NCBI GenBank assembly: GCA_964472505.1
Contig: CAYYQW010000001.1
Span: forward strand, 124,001-188,000
Direction: 5' to 3'
From: JAYEIA01 sp964472505
GTDB taxonomy: Bacteria; Bacteroidota; Bacteroidia; Bacteroidales; JAADGE01
DNA: 64,000 nucleotides
Each line of letters begins with the position of its first letter. The first letter of the stretch is position 1. Made by a program: the position numbers and the translations under genes. Under the pieces are notes generated by a model. It searched no databases, had not been told where the DNA came from, and saw only the letters and a list, made by a program, of their open reading frames with translations. Positions 43,097 through 51,873 of this stretch are shown here, one piece after another.

Positions 43097-44228
43097 AATC
43101 TGTAAGTTTTTCGGATATATAGCTTAATTGTTCATCGGTTAATTCCGTATGCATGGGTAAAGATAAAACAATATCGGATAAATGTTCAGAAATTGGCAAA
43201 CTGCCTTCTGCAAGCGAACCGCCGGTGTATGCTTTTTGCAAATGCAGAGGCACCGGATAATATACCATTGAAGGAATACCGCAGCTTTTGAGATAATCTC
43301 TCAATTCACCGCGCTTTGGTTTTAAAATTTTTAAAGTGTATTGGTGAAAAGCATGATAAGCATAAGAACTTCTGTAAGGAATTACAATATTTTCTATATC
43401 TTCAAATGCACTGTCGTAAAAATCGGCTGCCTTTCTTCGCGCTTCGATATAGCGGTCTAAATGCTTCAATTTCACGCTAAGCAATGCAGCTTGTATGCTG
43501 TCTAATCGGGAATTTACGCCCACGGTATCGTGATAATATTTAACAGCAGCTCCGTGATTACGAATTTGATGTATTTTTTTTGCAAGTTCATCATCATTGG
43601 TCATCAAAGCGCCGCCGTCACCCATAGCTCCTAAGTTTTTTGAGGGAAAAAAGGATGTGCAGCCAATATGCCCAATGGTTCCTAAGTTTTTTCGACTTCC
43701 GTCGGGAAACTGAAAACTTCCTCCGGTGGCTTGAGCCGAATCCTCTATCACCCAAATATCTCGATGCTCTGCAATTTTCATAATTGCATCCATATCGGCT
43801 GCCTGGCCGTATAAATGAACGGGAATAATGGCCTTGGTATGCGGGCTGATTGCTTGTTCTATCTTTTGGGGATTGATATTAAATGTATCCGGATCCGGTT
43901 CAACGAGCACTAATTTTAAACCCAACAACTTTACAACTTCTGCCGTTGCTACGAAAGTAAAACTTGTTGTAATAACTTCATCGCCCGGCTTTAAATCTAA
44001 TGCCATTAAAGCAATTTGAAGCGCATCGGTACCGTTTCCGCAGCCTATTACATGCTTTACTTTAAGATACTTAGCAAACTCATGTTCAAACTGCTTTACG
44101 GCCGGGCCGTTAATAAAAGCTGCAGAATGTATCACATCTTGCAATGCTTTGTTGTATTCGTTTTCAATTTTTGCGTGCTGATTTATTAAATCAACCATTT
44201 GAATATTCAAATTCTTATTATTTGGCAT
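43080..44228 (-). CDS. WbpE/WlbC-like DegT/DnrJ PLP aminotransferase
   Basis: The 382-residue protein is a DegT/DnrJ/EryC1-type sugar aminotransferase. It has the typical start NIQMVDLINQHAKIENEYNKAL, PLP-site segments VIGCGNGTDALQIAL and VIEDSAQATGG, the internal-aldimine Lys in CTSFFPSKNLGAMGDGG, and a C-terminal HQYTL segment. It would transfer an amino group to C3 of the keto sugar in the cluster. Its start overlaps the end of rny by 11 bp, so polysaccharide and RNA-turnover genes appear transcriptionally linked. Confidence 0.88.
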   Translation of the reverse strand: MPNNKNLNIQMVDLINQHAKIENEYNKALQDVIHSAAFINGPAVKQFEHEFAKYLKVKHVIGCGNGTDALQIALMALDLKPGDEVITTSFTFVATAEVVKLLGLKLVLVEPDPDTFNINPQKIEQAISPHTKAIIPVHLYGQAADMDAIMKIAEHRDIWVIEDSAQATGGSFQFPDGSRKNLGTIGHIGCTSFFPSKNLGAMGDGGALMTNDDELAKKIHQIRNHGAAVKYYHDTVGVNSRLDSIQAALLSVKLKHLDRYIEARRKAADFYDSAFEDIENIVIPYRSSYAYHAFHQYTLKILKPKRGELRDYLKSCGIPSMVYYPVPLHLQKAYTGGSLAEGSLPISEHLSDIVLSLPMHTELTDEQLSYISEKLTDYVKKY

Positions 44229-45777
44229 AACTCACGGAGCGATTTTCTCGTATAACAGTAATTTTAATTTGGCCGGGATAAGTCATCTGCTCTTCGATGC
44301 GTTTGGCAACATTGTTGGATATTTTTTCTATATCTTTATCCGAAACCTTATCGCTGCCTACAATGACTCTCAGTTCTCTTCCGGCTTGAATGGCATAAGT
44401 TTTCACAACGCCTTCTTCAGAAAGAGCCAATTCTTCAAGCTCTTTAATACGCTTAATGTAAGACTCTGCAACTTCTCGTCGGGCACCCGGCCTTGCACCC
44501 GAGATGGCATCACAAACCTGCACAATGGGTGCAATCAATGTGGTCATCTCCACTTCATCGTGGTGCGATCCGATTGCATTACAAATTTCAGGGCTTTCGC
44601 CGAGTTTTTCGGCCAGTTTCATACCATAAACGGCATGCGGTATCTCAATCTCTTCGTTAGGTACTTTTCCAATATCGTGCAATAGACCGGCTCGCTTGGC
44701 ATCACTTGCATTTAGACCGAGTTCTCCTGCCATAGCTGCGCATAAATTGGCTGTCTCACGTGAGTGCTGCAAGAGATTCTGCCCATAGGATGAACGATAT
44801 TTCATTTTACCTACCATTCTGATAAGCGTATTATTTAAGCCGTGAATACCCAGGTCGATGGCAGTTTGTTTGCCGGTTTCAATAATTTCTTCTTCAACTT
44901 GCTCTTTTGTTTTTTGCACAATTTCCTCAATCCGTGCCGGATGTATCCGTCCGTCGGTAACCAGTTGGTGAAGAGCCAATCGGGCTACTTCACGGCGTAT
45001 TGGGTCAAAGCCGGAAAGCACGATGGTTTCGGGCGTATCATCCACAATGATTTCAATACCCGTAGCGGCTTCAAGGGCTCTTATGTTGCGTCCTTCACGC
45101 CCTATTATACGGCCTTTCATATCATCGCTGTCGATATGGAAAATGGTTATGGCATTCTCTACGGCAGTTTCTGTTCCTATACGTTGTATGGTACGTATAA
45201 TAATCTGCTTTGCTTCTTTTTTGGCATTGAGTTTGGCATCTTCAATAATTTCGTTTCGATAGGCCATAGCCACGGTTTTGGCTTCATTTTTAAGAAGCAC
45301 CAAAAGTTCCTCTTTTGCTTCTTCAGCGGAGCAGCCGGCAACAGTTTCAAGTTTTTCAGTTTGCTGTTTTAGCAGATTGTCCAGCTCTTGTTCTTTCTTT
45401 TGAACGATTTGTAACTGCGCTTCGACATTTTTCTTATATTCAAGCGTTTGTTTTTTCTCGGCTTCAAAATCTTTTAGCTGTTTATTGAATTCTTCTTTTC
45501 GTTGCCTGAGAGCTACATCTTTTTGCTTAAATTTGTTTTCAAGCTTTTGGATTTTAGCGTTTTTTTCTTGAATGAAAGCTTCATGCTTTTCTTTTAGTTC
45601 AAGAAATTTTTCTTTTGCCAAAAGCTCTTTTTCTTTCCTGACTACCTCTGCTTCTTGAGTAGCTTCGCTAATAATGACTTCGGCTCTCTTGTTTAGGTGT
45701 TTGATCTTCAAAAAGTAGCCTGCAGTGGCGCCACCGCTTAGAGCTACTATGACCGAAATGATTAGTATTATTTCCAT
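44218..45777 (-). CDS. rny: Ribonuclease Y
   Basis: Start chosen at MEIILIISVIVALSGG, which gives the normal 519 residues and an N-terminal membrane anchor; the open frame extends 33 codons further without family support and crosses the 6S-like RNA. A long coiled coil (~residues 30-190) follows. Then a KH domain (GRIIGREGRNIRALEAATG) and an HD nuclease domain (LQHSRETANLCAAMAGELG, AGLLHDIGKVP) follow. RNase Y starts mRNA decay at the membrane. Its 3' end overlaps the aminotransferase gene. Confidence 0.95.
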   Translation of the reverse strand: MEIILIISVIVALSGGATAGYFLKIKHLNKRAEVIISEATQEAEVVRKEKELLAKEKFLELKEKHEAFIQEKNAKIQKLENKFKQKDVALRQRKEEFNKQLKDFEAEKKQTLEYKKNVEAQLQIVQKKEQELDNLLKQQTEKLETVAGCSAEEAKEELLVLLKNEAKTVAMAYRNEIIEDAKLNAKKEAKQIIIRTIQRIGTETAVENAITIFHIDSDDMKGRIIGREGRNIRALEAATGIEIIVDDTPETIVLSGFDPIRREVARLALHQLVTDGRIHPARIEEIVQKTKEQVEEEIIETGKQTAIDLGIHGLNNTLIRMVGKMKYRSSYGQNLLQHSRETANLCAAMAGELGLNASDAKRAGLLHDIGKVPNEEIEIPHAVYGMKLAEKLGESPEICNAIGSHHDEVEMTTLIAPIVQVCDAISGARPGARREVAESYIKRIKELEELALSEEGVVKTYAIQAGRELRVIVGSDKVSDKDIEKISNNVAKRIEEQMTYPGQIKITVIRENRSVSYAK

Positions 45778-45805
45778 TTTTCTTTTTTTTATGGGTACAA
45801 AAATA

Positions 45806-46003
45806 CCCCGCATCTTTCTCAAGATATTTAGGAAAAGCTCCTTTCCTGTCATGATTGGAGCTGCCTCATACTTCAAACTTCCGTTGCTGTGGTACAGATT
45901 TTAACCGAAGTTAAAATTACGGCCTGTTTTCCGTACAAATGAGCTTGGCTCCAAAATTAAATAGTGTTGAACTTCCAAATATGTATTGAGAAATAATGCG
46001 GGG
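45806..46003 (-). ncRNA. Structured RNA, probable 6S-like (6S-Flavo type)
   Basis: Read on the minus strand, the 198-nt segment is closed by a long terminal stem: 5' CCCCGCAT pairs with 3' ATGCGGGG, continued by TTTCTC/GAGAAA. Inside are a perfect 7-bp stem TTGGAGC/GCTCCAA and an 8-bp stem with UUCG tetraloop (ATTTTAAC-TTCG-GTTAAAAT). A hairpin GGGTATTTTTGTACCC followed by an A/T-rich run lies at the 3' end (45786-45808). It sits directly between zapA and rny; in other phyla 6S RNA follows zapA. The shape and place suit 6S RNA, but this is not proven by a covariance search. Confidence 0.65.
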
Positions 46004-46064
46004 ATTATTTCAGTCATTCAAATTTTCTAAAGTAAATATAGGAAAAAAAAATGACTTTTGCTAA

Positions 46065-46367
46065 TTATTCTTTAATATTTTGTTCTAAATAAACGTCAAT
46101 ATCACTTGTTATTTGTTTAATTTCATTTTTAAAATTAGTAATTGATGTATCGGTATCATTTTCAACCAGTTCTACTACAAATTGCAAAGCTGCCATAGCT
46201 AAAAAATCATACGCATCTTTTTCGGAATACGTACTTTTATACTTAAGAACGCGTCCGTTTAATAATTCTGCTGCTTTTCTGATTTTTTCTTCATTCGAGC
46301 GAGCAATTATTAAAGGATACGTTCGTTCGTCAATTGTAATATTTATAGATAATTGATCTTCAGCCAT
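46065..46367 (-). CDS. zapA: Cell division protein ZapA
   Basis: Start chosen at MAEDQLSINITID (100 residues), with an alternative two codons upstream. It shows the ZapA pattern: LSINITIDERTYPLIIARSNEEKIRKAAELLNGRV at the N-terminus and a C-terminal coiled coil. ZapA bundles FtsZ at midcell. It follows a small coiled-coil gene by 11 bp and precedes the 6S-like RNA, then rny. Confidence 0.88.
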   Translation of the reverse strand: MAEDQLSINITIDERTYPLIIARSNEEKIRKAAELLNGRVLKYKSTYSEKDAYDFLAMAALQFVVELVENDTDTSITNFKNEIKQITSDIDVYLEQNIKE

Positions 46368-46378
46368 TAGCATTTGGT

Positions 46379-46669
46379 CTATTGATTCAACATTCCGATA
46401 CATTTGTCGATTTCCCGCACTATTTTATTAATTCTCAGCTTTGTCTCCTGCACGTCTTTTGCTGATGCAGTAATAGACTTAGCTGTTTTAAGCGTTTTGA
46501 ACTGTTGTTCAAGTTCGGATAATTTGTAAGCGTAAATATCATTCTGCTTCATCAACTCTTCCCGTTCGGCTTTAAACTTACGATTTTCAGCACGTTCTTG
46601 TTCAAGAAGTGTTATAATGGCAGCCACTTTTGATCGTAATTCCGATATTTCCGCAAAATTATTATCCAT
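46379..46669 (-). CDS. Small coiled-coil protein upstream of zapA
   Basis: The 96-residue protein is almost entirely helical (ELRSKVAAIITLLEQERAENRKFKAEREELMKQ, then LSELEQQFKTLKTAKSI), with heptad patterns and no catalytic motif. Its position directly before zapA in Bacteroidota suggests a cell-division partner, possibly ZapB-like in form, but no family was confidently recognised. A -7 element is 18 bp upstream. Confidence 0.72.
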   Translation of the reverse strand: MDNNFAEISELRSKVAAIITLLEQERAENRKFKAEREELMKQNDIYAYKLSELEQQFKTLKTAKSITASAKDVQETKLRINKIVREIDKCIGMLNQ

Positions 46670-46686
46670 AACAGCTTATAATTTCA

Positions 46687-46694
46687 CAAATGTA
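46687..46694 (-). promoter_or_regulatory. -7 element of the zapA/rny unit
   Basis: On the minus strand the sequence is TACATTTG, matching TAnnTTTG, 18 bp before the coiled-coil start. It would drive the coiled-coil gene, zapA and possibly rny and the sugar genes. Confidence 0.55.
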
Positions 46695-47196
46695 ATATTG
46701 CCGCAGCAATTTCGCAAATATTATTTTAAGTAATTCAAAATGATTAGCATTTCCGCCGGCAATGAGTTTTATGTTTCAATTATGTTCTCTGTTCCGGAAT
46801 TGCCTTGCATCATAGGAATTTCGGCTGTTTCGAAGCAAAATTCCGTATAGTGTTAAATATTCGAACTATCTGATTTCTAACCTAATCCGATTAAAGCAGC
46901 ACTAAGTCAAATGATGCTGCTAAAGATAAGTTAAGTACTTCATTTGAGTTTATAATGTTCGCAGAAAGTATTCGGCATCATCCGTTTCAGTAAACACTAT
47001 CATAATTACGATGTAAGATATTCAAAACAATTTTGAAAAAAAATAAATTTTGAAAAATAAATCATTAATAATCTACGTATAGATATTATGCAAAAAAAGT
47101 ATCAAATATTATAGGATATTCGTCAAAAATAAACAATAATGTATATATAATTTAGTAAACTTGCAGCATACATATTCATTTTACCCCGAAATAGCT
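46695..47196. other. Gap between the zapA unit and the secreted hypothetical gene
   Basis: About 500 bp of AT-rich sequence without a supported gene. A CTTGC just before the next gene may belong to its promoter. I see no palindrome or repeat. Confidence 0.5.
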
Positions 47197-47688
47197 ATGG
47201 CTTCAATAAATAAACTGCTGTTAGTGTTGCTGTTTATCTCAGTATTGTCATTTGCAGTAAAATCACAGAACATAATGCTCGGAAAAAGTCCGGAGTATAT
47301 CACATCGTATTACAATAATGATCCGGAGTATTCCATAAGCATTGATACAATAAATGCCGGAAAACTTTTGATTAATTGTCGTTCGGCGAATCTTTATCCG
47401 CATCATACTTTTGAGATAGACCGTTTGTTGGATAAATGTATTTCATACGGTTTTGTCTCGAAGAACCAAGATGTACTGAATACTTACATTGAAATCTTAG
47501 AACATGCGGGAAGTCTGGTAAATGCCAACGAGAGCTTTTCGGAATTCACCTATATGTTAGATCTTCCCAACAAACAAATTTTTTATACCTTCAAGCGACC
47601 ATTTCTCGGTAATGCCTTAATCAGCAAGCGCAATCTATATTATATGGTTATAACCGAGGAAAGAAAAAAATTACAAGTAGGAAACTGA
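47197..47688 (+). CDS. Secreted hypothetical protein
   Basis: Start chosen at MASINKLLLVLLF (163 residues), giving a signal peptide ending near VKSQ. The mature part (LGKSPEYITSYYNNDPEYSISIDTINAGKLLINC...EFTYMLDLPNKQIFYTFKRP) has no recognised domain. Its composition is like small Bacteroidota periplasmic proteins. It is alone, followed by a hairpin at 47796. Confidence 0.6.
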   Translation: MASINKLLLVLLFISVLSFAVKSQNIMLGKSPEYITSYYNNDPEYSISIDTINAGKLLINCRSANLYPHHTFEIDRLLDKCISYGFVSKNQDVLNTYIEILEHAGSLVNANESFSEFTYMLDLPNKQIFYTFKRPFLGNALISKRNLYYMVITEERKKLQVGN

Positions 47689-47795
47689 GCAAAATACAGA
47701 ACCTATGGGCTCTAAAAAATTTGAAAATGAAAGATTTTTGCCGGCAAAAAAATAATCGCCCGGAAAGACTGTATTAATTAGAAATGCCCAAACAT

Positions 47796-47831
47796 CCTCC
47801 GCTCAGAATTAATTTCGGGCGGAGGTTTTTT
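47796..47831 (+). terminator. Terminator hairpin after the secreted hypothetical
   Basis: The stem CCTCCGC / GCGGAGG is followed by TTTTTT. Confidence 0.75.
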
Positions 47832-47897
47832 ATGCTATATCCTAAACAGCAACAACCAAACCAATATTAAAGAAAACAATAACCGAGCGCAAAAAAT

Positions 47898-47932
47898 AAG
47901 GCTTAATTCACATTGATTGTGAATTAAGCCTT
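47898..47932 (-). terminator. Hairpin terminator downstream of tRNA-Pro
   Basis: A perfect 15-bp stem AAGGCTTAATTCACA / TGTGAATTAAGCCTT with a 5-nt loop is followed on the minus strand by a T-rich tract. It lies just 3' of tRNA-Pro on that strand. Confidence 0.8.
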
Positions 47933-47940
47933 GTATTTGT

Positions 47941-48014
47941 CGGGGTGGAGAGATTCGAACTCTCGGCCTCTACGTCCCGAACGTAGCGCGCTAACCGGAC
48001 TGCGCCACACCCCG
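47941..48014 (-). tRNA. tRNA-Pro (anticodon CGG)
   Basis: On the minus strand the 74-nt sequence folds as a tRNA. Acceptor CGGGGTG pairs with CACCCCG, and the anticodon stem CTACG/CGTAG encloses loop TTCGGGA with anticodon CGG. The T-arm is GAGAG/CTCTC around TTCGAAT. The CCA is not encoded. Confidence 0.95.
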
Positions 48015-48233
48015 CAAACGGGACTGCAAATATAAAAAGCTTTTTTTAAACAAAAATACTTTTGCTAAAAAATATTAAAGCATTCTCGATTTTTCGATAA
48101 CAACCCGATTAACTCTCATAGAAATGTAGGTTTAACGCGTCAGTACAGCTTTCATAAACAAATATTAGCCAAAAAGAATTGGAGAAATTTATAAGAAATT
48201 AATGCAACTATTCTAAAATATGTTTTTCTTATT

Positions 48234-48241
48234 TACCTTTG
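48234..48241 (+). promoter_or_regulatory. -7 element of the TolC-family gene
   Basis: TACCTTTG matches TAnnTTTG, 16 bp before the start codon. Confidence 0.55.
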
Positions 48242-48257
48242 GCCTAAAAATTAGGTT

Positions 48258-49670
48258 ATGAGCATAAAACATATCATTCTGATAATTATTATTTTATTTC
48301 CTGCGACAGTTCAAAGTCAAACGGAAACAAAAAGCCTGCAAGCGTGTATTGAATATGCGGAACAAAAGAACATAAGCATAAAACAGCAGATTATTTCGGC
48401 ACAAATTCAACACAATAATTATAAACAATCTAGATTAGACCTGTTGCCAAATTTGAACGCCGGAAGCGATTACAATTTGACTTTCGGACGAGCTGTTGAT
48501 CCCTATACAAACGAGTTTACCGAAACCAATGCACAGTCGGTAAATATGTATGCCAACAGTTCATTAACGCTGTTTCAGGGATTCCGAAAGCAGCAAACCA
48601 TAAAAAGAAATAAATTTGCTTATATGGCCTCCCTGCAAACTACCGAGCAAATTAAAAATGACATTGCTTTGAATATTGCCACTGCTTATCTGCAAATTCT
48701 CTTCAACAAAGAATTAGCAGAAATATCGGAGCAGCAATTAGAACTAAGTCGCGAACAACTGGAACGGATGAGAAATATGGTAGCCGCCGGCAAAACGGCT
48801 GAAAGCGAATTGTCAAATCTTCTGGCGCAAGCTGCAAATGAAGAATATCAACTGGTACAAGCAAAAAACAATCTAAAAGATTCCTATCTCCTGCTCTATC
48901 AACTTATGGATATAAGAAGCGATGAGTATTTTGAAATTAGTTCTCCGGCACCTGACAGCCTCGGAGAACTCAGCATAGGCTATACTTTAGAAGAATTATT
49001 TCAAACGGCACAAAACTTACCCGAAATTCAAGCTGCCTTATACCAACATAAAGCAGCAGAAAAAGATATAGAAATAGCCAAAAGCGGCTACTTCCCCCAA
49101 CTTACGGTAGGAGTCAGTTATGCTACCGGATTTTCGGATGCTCGGAAATTATATGAATACGGTGACAGCATTATGGCTCCCATTGGTTTTGTAGGAAATG
49201 ACGGAAGTATCGTTTACTCCATGATGCCCACCTATGATGAAACAAACTATGCACTTCAAGACCAGTTAAAAGACAATCGCAACCAAAGCATTTCATTTCG
49301 TCTGAGCATTCCCATATTTAATCAATGGCAAGTGGTTACTCAGGTGAAAAACGCAGAATTATATGCAGAACAGGCTGAATTATCAGTGAGACAGGCTGAA
49401 AATAATCTGTATAAAGAAATTCAGACCGCCTACTCACAAGCCGAAGCAGCTGCAGCGCGATATATGAGCAGTCAAAAAGCCGTTGAAGCTAACCGCAAAG
49501 CTTTTTCCGATACCGAAAACCGATTCAAACTGGGATTGGTCGATGCTACCATATATAATCAATCCAAAATTCAGCTTACAAATTCAGAATCGGATTTTCT
49601 GCAGAGCAAATATGACTTTATTTTCAGAAAAAAAATATTGGATTTTTATGCCGGGAAATCACTCTATTAA
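48258..49670 (+). CDS. TolC-family outer membrane efflux protein
   Basis: The 470-residue protein has a signal peptide (ending VQSQ) followed by two repeated halves of long helices with the family pattern (LQACIEYAEQKNISIKQQIISAQIQ; SLSIPIFN-type beta segments such as ISFRLSIPIFNQWQ). It forms the outer membrane tunnel for a type I or RND efflux system. No membrane-fusion or pump gene is adjacent, so the partner is encoded elsewhere. Confidence 0.92.
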   Translation: MSIKHIILIIIILFPATVQSQTETKSLQACIEYAEQKNISIKQQIISAQIQHNNYKQSRLDLLPNLNAGSDYNLTFGRAVDPYTNEFTETNAQSVNMYANSSLTLFQGFRKQQTIKRNKFAYMASLQTTEQIKNDIALNIATAYLQILFNKELAEISEQQLELSREQLERMRNMVAAGKTAESELSNLLAQAANEEYQLVQAKNNLKDSYLLLYQLMDIRSDEYFEISSPAPDSLGELSIGYTLEELFQTAQNLPEIQAALYQHKAAEKDIEIAKSGYFPQLTVGVSYATGFSDARKLYEYGDSIMAPIGFVGNDGSIVYSMMPTYDETNYALQDQLKDNRNQSISFRLSIPIFNQWQVVTQVKNAELYAEQAELSVRQAENNLYKEIQTAYSQAEAAAARYMSSQKAVEANRKAFSDTENRFKLGLVDATIYNQSKIQLTNSESDFLQSKYDFIFRKKILDFYAGKSLY

Positions 49671-49888
49671 CCAAAAATAAAAAGCAAAAAGTCCTCCGTA
49701 TATATCATTTTGTATATTAATAAAATAAGCTCGGTTATCAATAAAATAGCTCATTCGGTAAAAAACTGTAAGCATAAGTAAAAAAATATATGTACTTTTA
49801 TATTGAAATATTTATGGAATGATTTTAATTTTTCATCATAAGTATGTATTTTACAATCAAACATTTTATTAACATAAATCAAAAGACA

Positions 49889-50311
49889 ATGAAAATTAAA
49901 AATTTAATTATGCTGACATTTGCGCTATTTGCGCTTACGCTGCATTCGTTTGGACAGGAAGAACAAGCAGAAGCTCCCATGTTTGGAAATACCAGAAGCT
50001 TTGCACATGCTACAACACACAATTTTGAAGTAATCAGCGGCGAAGCAGTTTCTTTTCAATTTACCATTAAAAATACGGGAAATACAAACATGCACATTAC
50101 CGATATTGAAGTACCCGAAAAAGTTGGAATTACTTTGGTTGAGAAAACGATAGCTCCCGGAAAAGAAGCCGTTATTATTGCAACCGTGGATCCCGTTATT
50201 GCACCTAAAGGGCAGTTAAAAGAAACCATTGTAGTAACTACCGAACAAAAAGAACCCGGAATTACTACTACAAAAGAAATTAAATTTCTGGTAGAAGCTG
50301 AGATTAAATAA
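49889..50311 (+). CDS. DUF1573 secreted protein
   Basis: Start chosen at MKIKNLIMLTFALF (140 residues) with a signal peptide ending SFGQ. The mature part is the DUF1573 pattern: FEVISGEAVSFQFTIKNTGNTNMHITDIEVP, then IAPGKEAVIIATVDP. It is an Ig-like domain common in Bacteroidota envelope proteins. Role unknown; a hairpin terminator follows. Confidence 0.85.
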   Translation: MKIKNLIMLTFALFALTLHSFGQEEQAEAPMFGNTRSFAHATTHNFEVISGEAVSFQFTIKNTGNTNMHITDIEVPEKVGITLVEKTIAPGKEAVIIATVDPVIAPKGQLKETIVVTTEQKEPGITTTKEIKFLVEAEIK

Positions 50312-50335
50312 GTTTCAGTTCCTTTAGATACTCAC

Positions 50336-50370
50336 AAAAAGCAAAATCGGTAAAAGGTTTTGCTTTTTTT
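50336..50370 (+). terminator. Terminator of the DUF1573 gene
   Basis: AAAAAGCAAAA pairs with TTTTGCTTTTT, and the hairpin ends in a T run. It runs into the 3' end of the convergent photolyase gene. Confidence 0.75.
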
Positions 50371-51691
50371 ATTTTAAAGATTGCTTATTATACTCATCAA
50401 TGGCTTGCTTAAAAGCGGATAAGGCTCTTTGGCGGGCATGTTTATGTTCTACCATTGGACGGGGATATTTTGAAGTTCCGTACTCCGGAATATACTGCTT
50501 AATATAATCTGATTGCGGATCAAATTTCTTATGCTGTGTTTCCGGATTAAAAATACGAAAATAAGGAGCCGCATCACAGCCTGTGCCGGCAGCCCATTGC
50601 CAGTTTCCGTTATTGGAAGCCGGCTCAAAATCCAGAAGTTTTTCTGCAAAATAGGCTTCGCCCCATCGCCAATCAATTAATAAATGTTTGGTAAGAAAAC
50701 CGGCAGTAATCATTCGTACACGGTTGTGCATATAGCCGGTTTCATTGAGTTGCCGCATGCCCGCATCTACCATGGGATAGCCCGTCTCTCCTCTACTCCA
50801 CTTTTCAAATTCATTCAAATCATTTTTCCACTGCACATAATTATATTTATCTCTAAAATTATTATCCGCAACATGCGGGAAATGATAAAGAATTTGTGTG
50901 AAAAATTCGCGCCAAATAAGTTCCGATAAAAATGTTTCATTTTTTGATTCAGCGTAACGAACAAGCTCACGAATGCTGATTGTGCCGAAGCGTAAATGCG
51001 GACCAAATCTGCCGGTAGCATCCTGCGCCGGATAATCCCGCAATTTTTCATAAGATGCTATTACATCATAGACAGGCGGCGGAACCTCAATTGAATTGTT
51101 TTTGAAACCAATAACCTTTAAAGTCGGGAAATCAATATTGTTTTTCATAAAAGACGTTTCCGTAGTACCTTCATAACTGCTTAATTGTTTTCCTTTAGTG
51201 AAATACTCCGATAACCATTTCTTCTTATAAGGTGTAAATACCGTATAAGGTAATCCGTCATTTTTTAGTATTTGGGTCGGTTCAAAAATAACATGATCTT
51301 TGTAGGTGTGTACTGCAACCCCTTTTTTATCAAGCAAATCATTAACTGCCTTATCGCGTTTGAGCGCATAAGGCTCATAATCCCGATTATAATAAACCGC
51401 TGAAACAGAATATTCACTGAGCAACTCAGCCCATACTTCAAGCGGTTTTCCTATTTTTATATGCAATGAAGCGCCATAGCCTTGCAGTTTTCTATGAATT
51501 TCTGACAATCGGGAATAAATAAAGCCGACACGAGCATCGTCAACCGGCAGATCCGACAGGATATTCCTATCAAATATAAAAAGACATTGAACCGGAAGAT
51601 TATCATTTGAGGCTTTGAGCGCTGCATTGAGTGCAGTATTATCTTCCAATCGCAAATCTCTTCTTAGCCACAATATATTTACAGTATCCAT
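50369..51691 (-). CDS. phrB: Deoxyribodipyrimidine photolyase / cryptochrome family
   Basis: Start chosen at MDTVNILWLRRDLRLEDN (440 residues); the open frame extends 25 codons upstream without support. N-terminal antenna-domain motif LWLRRDLRLEDNTAL. The C-terminal FAD domain carries GYPMVDAGMRQLNETGYMHNRVRM and SNNGNWQWAAGTGCDAAPYFRIFNP, typical of class I CPD photolyase. It repairs UV-induced pyrimidine dimers using blue light. It converges on the DUF1573 gene. Confidence 0.93.
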   Translation of the reverse strand: MDTVNILWLRRDLRLEDNTALNAALKASNDNLPVQCLFIFDRNILSDLPVDDARVGFIYSRLSEIHRKLQGYGASLHIKIGKPLEVWAELLSEYSVSAVYYNRDYEPYALKRDKAVNDLLDKKGVAVHTYKDHVIFEPTQILKNDGLPYTVFTPYKKKWLSEYFTKGKQLSSYEGTTETSFMKNNIDFPTLKVIGFKNNSIEVPPPVYDVIASYEKLRDYPAQDATGRFGPHLRFGTISIRELVRYAESKNETFLSELIWREFFTQILYHFPHVADNNFRDKYNYVQWKNDLNEFEKWSRGETGYPMVDAGMRQLNETGYMHNRVRMITAGFLTKHLLIDWRWGEAYFAEKLLDFEPASNNGNWQWAAGTGCDAAPYFRIFNPETQHKKFDPQSDYIKQYIPEYGTSKYPRPMVEHKHARQRALSAFKQAIDEYNKQSLK

Positions 51692-51783
51692 ACAAATCGT
51701 ATTTGAAATATTGAAATCTGATCCAAAAATGTTAAATAATACTGAGTTAAAAAAAATAATTAACAACGTTCTGAAAATGAAAA

Positions 51784-51810
51784 GAGGCCTTTCCCGAGCG
51801 GGAAGGCCTC
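51784..51810. terminator. Bidirectional-type hairpin upstream of photolyase
   Basis: GAGGCCTTTCCC pairs with GGGAAGGCCTC with one bulged base around GAGC, flanked by A- and T-rich ends. It probably ends the ATPase gene (51874-53052, minus strand), whose stop lies 64 bp away, separating it from the photolyase gene. Confidence 0.6.
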
Positions 51811-51873
51811 TTAAGATTCGAATTATGTATTCTCAATATAATACCCCTAAAATCTGAGAAAGAATCACGAAGA

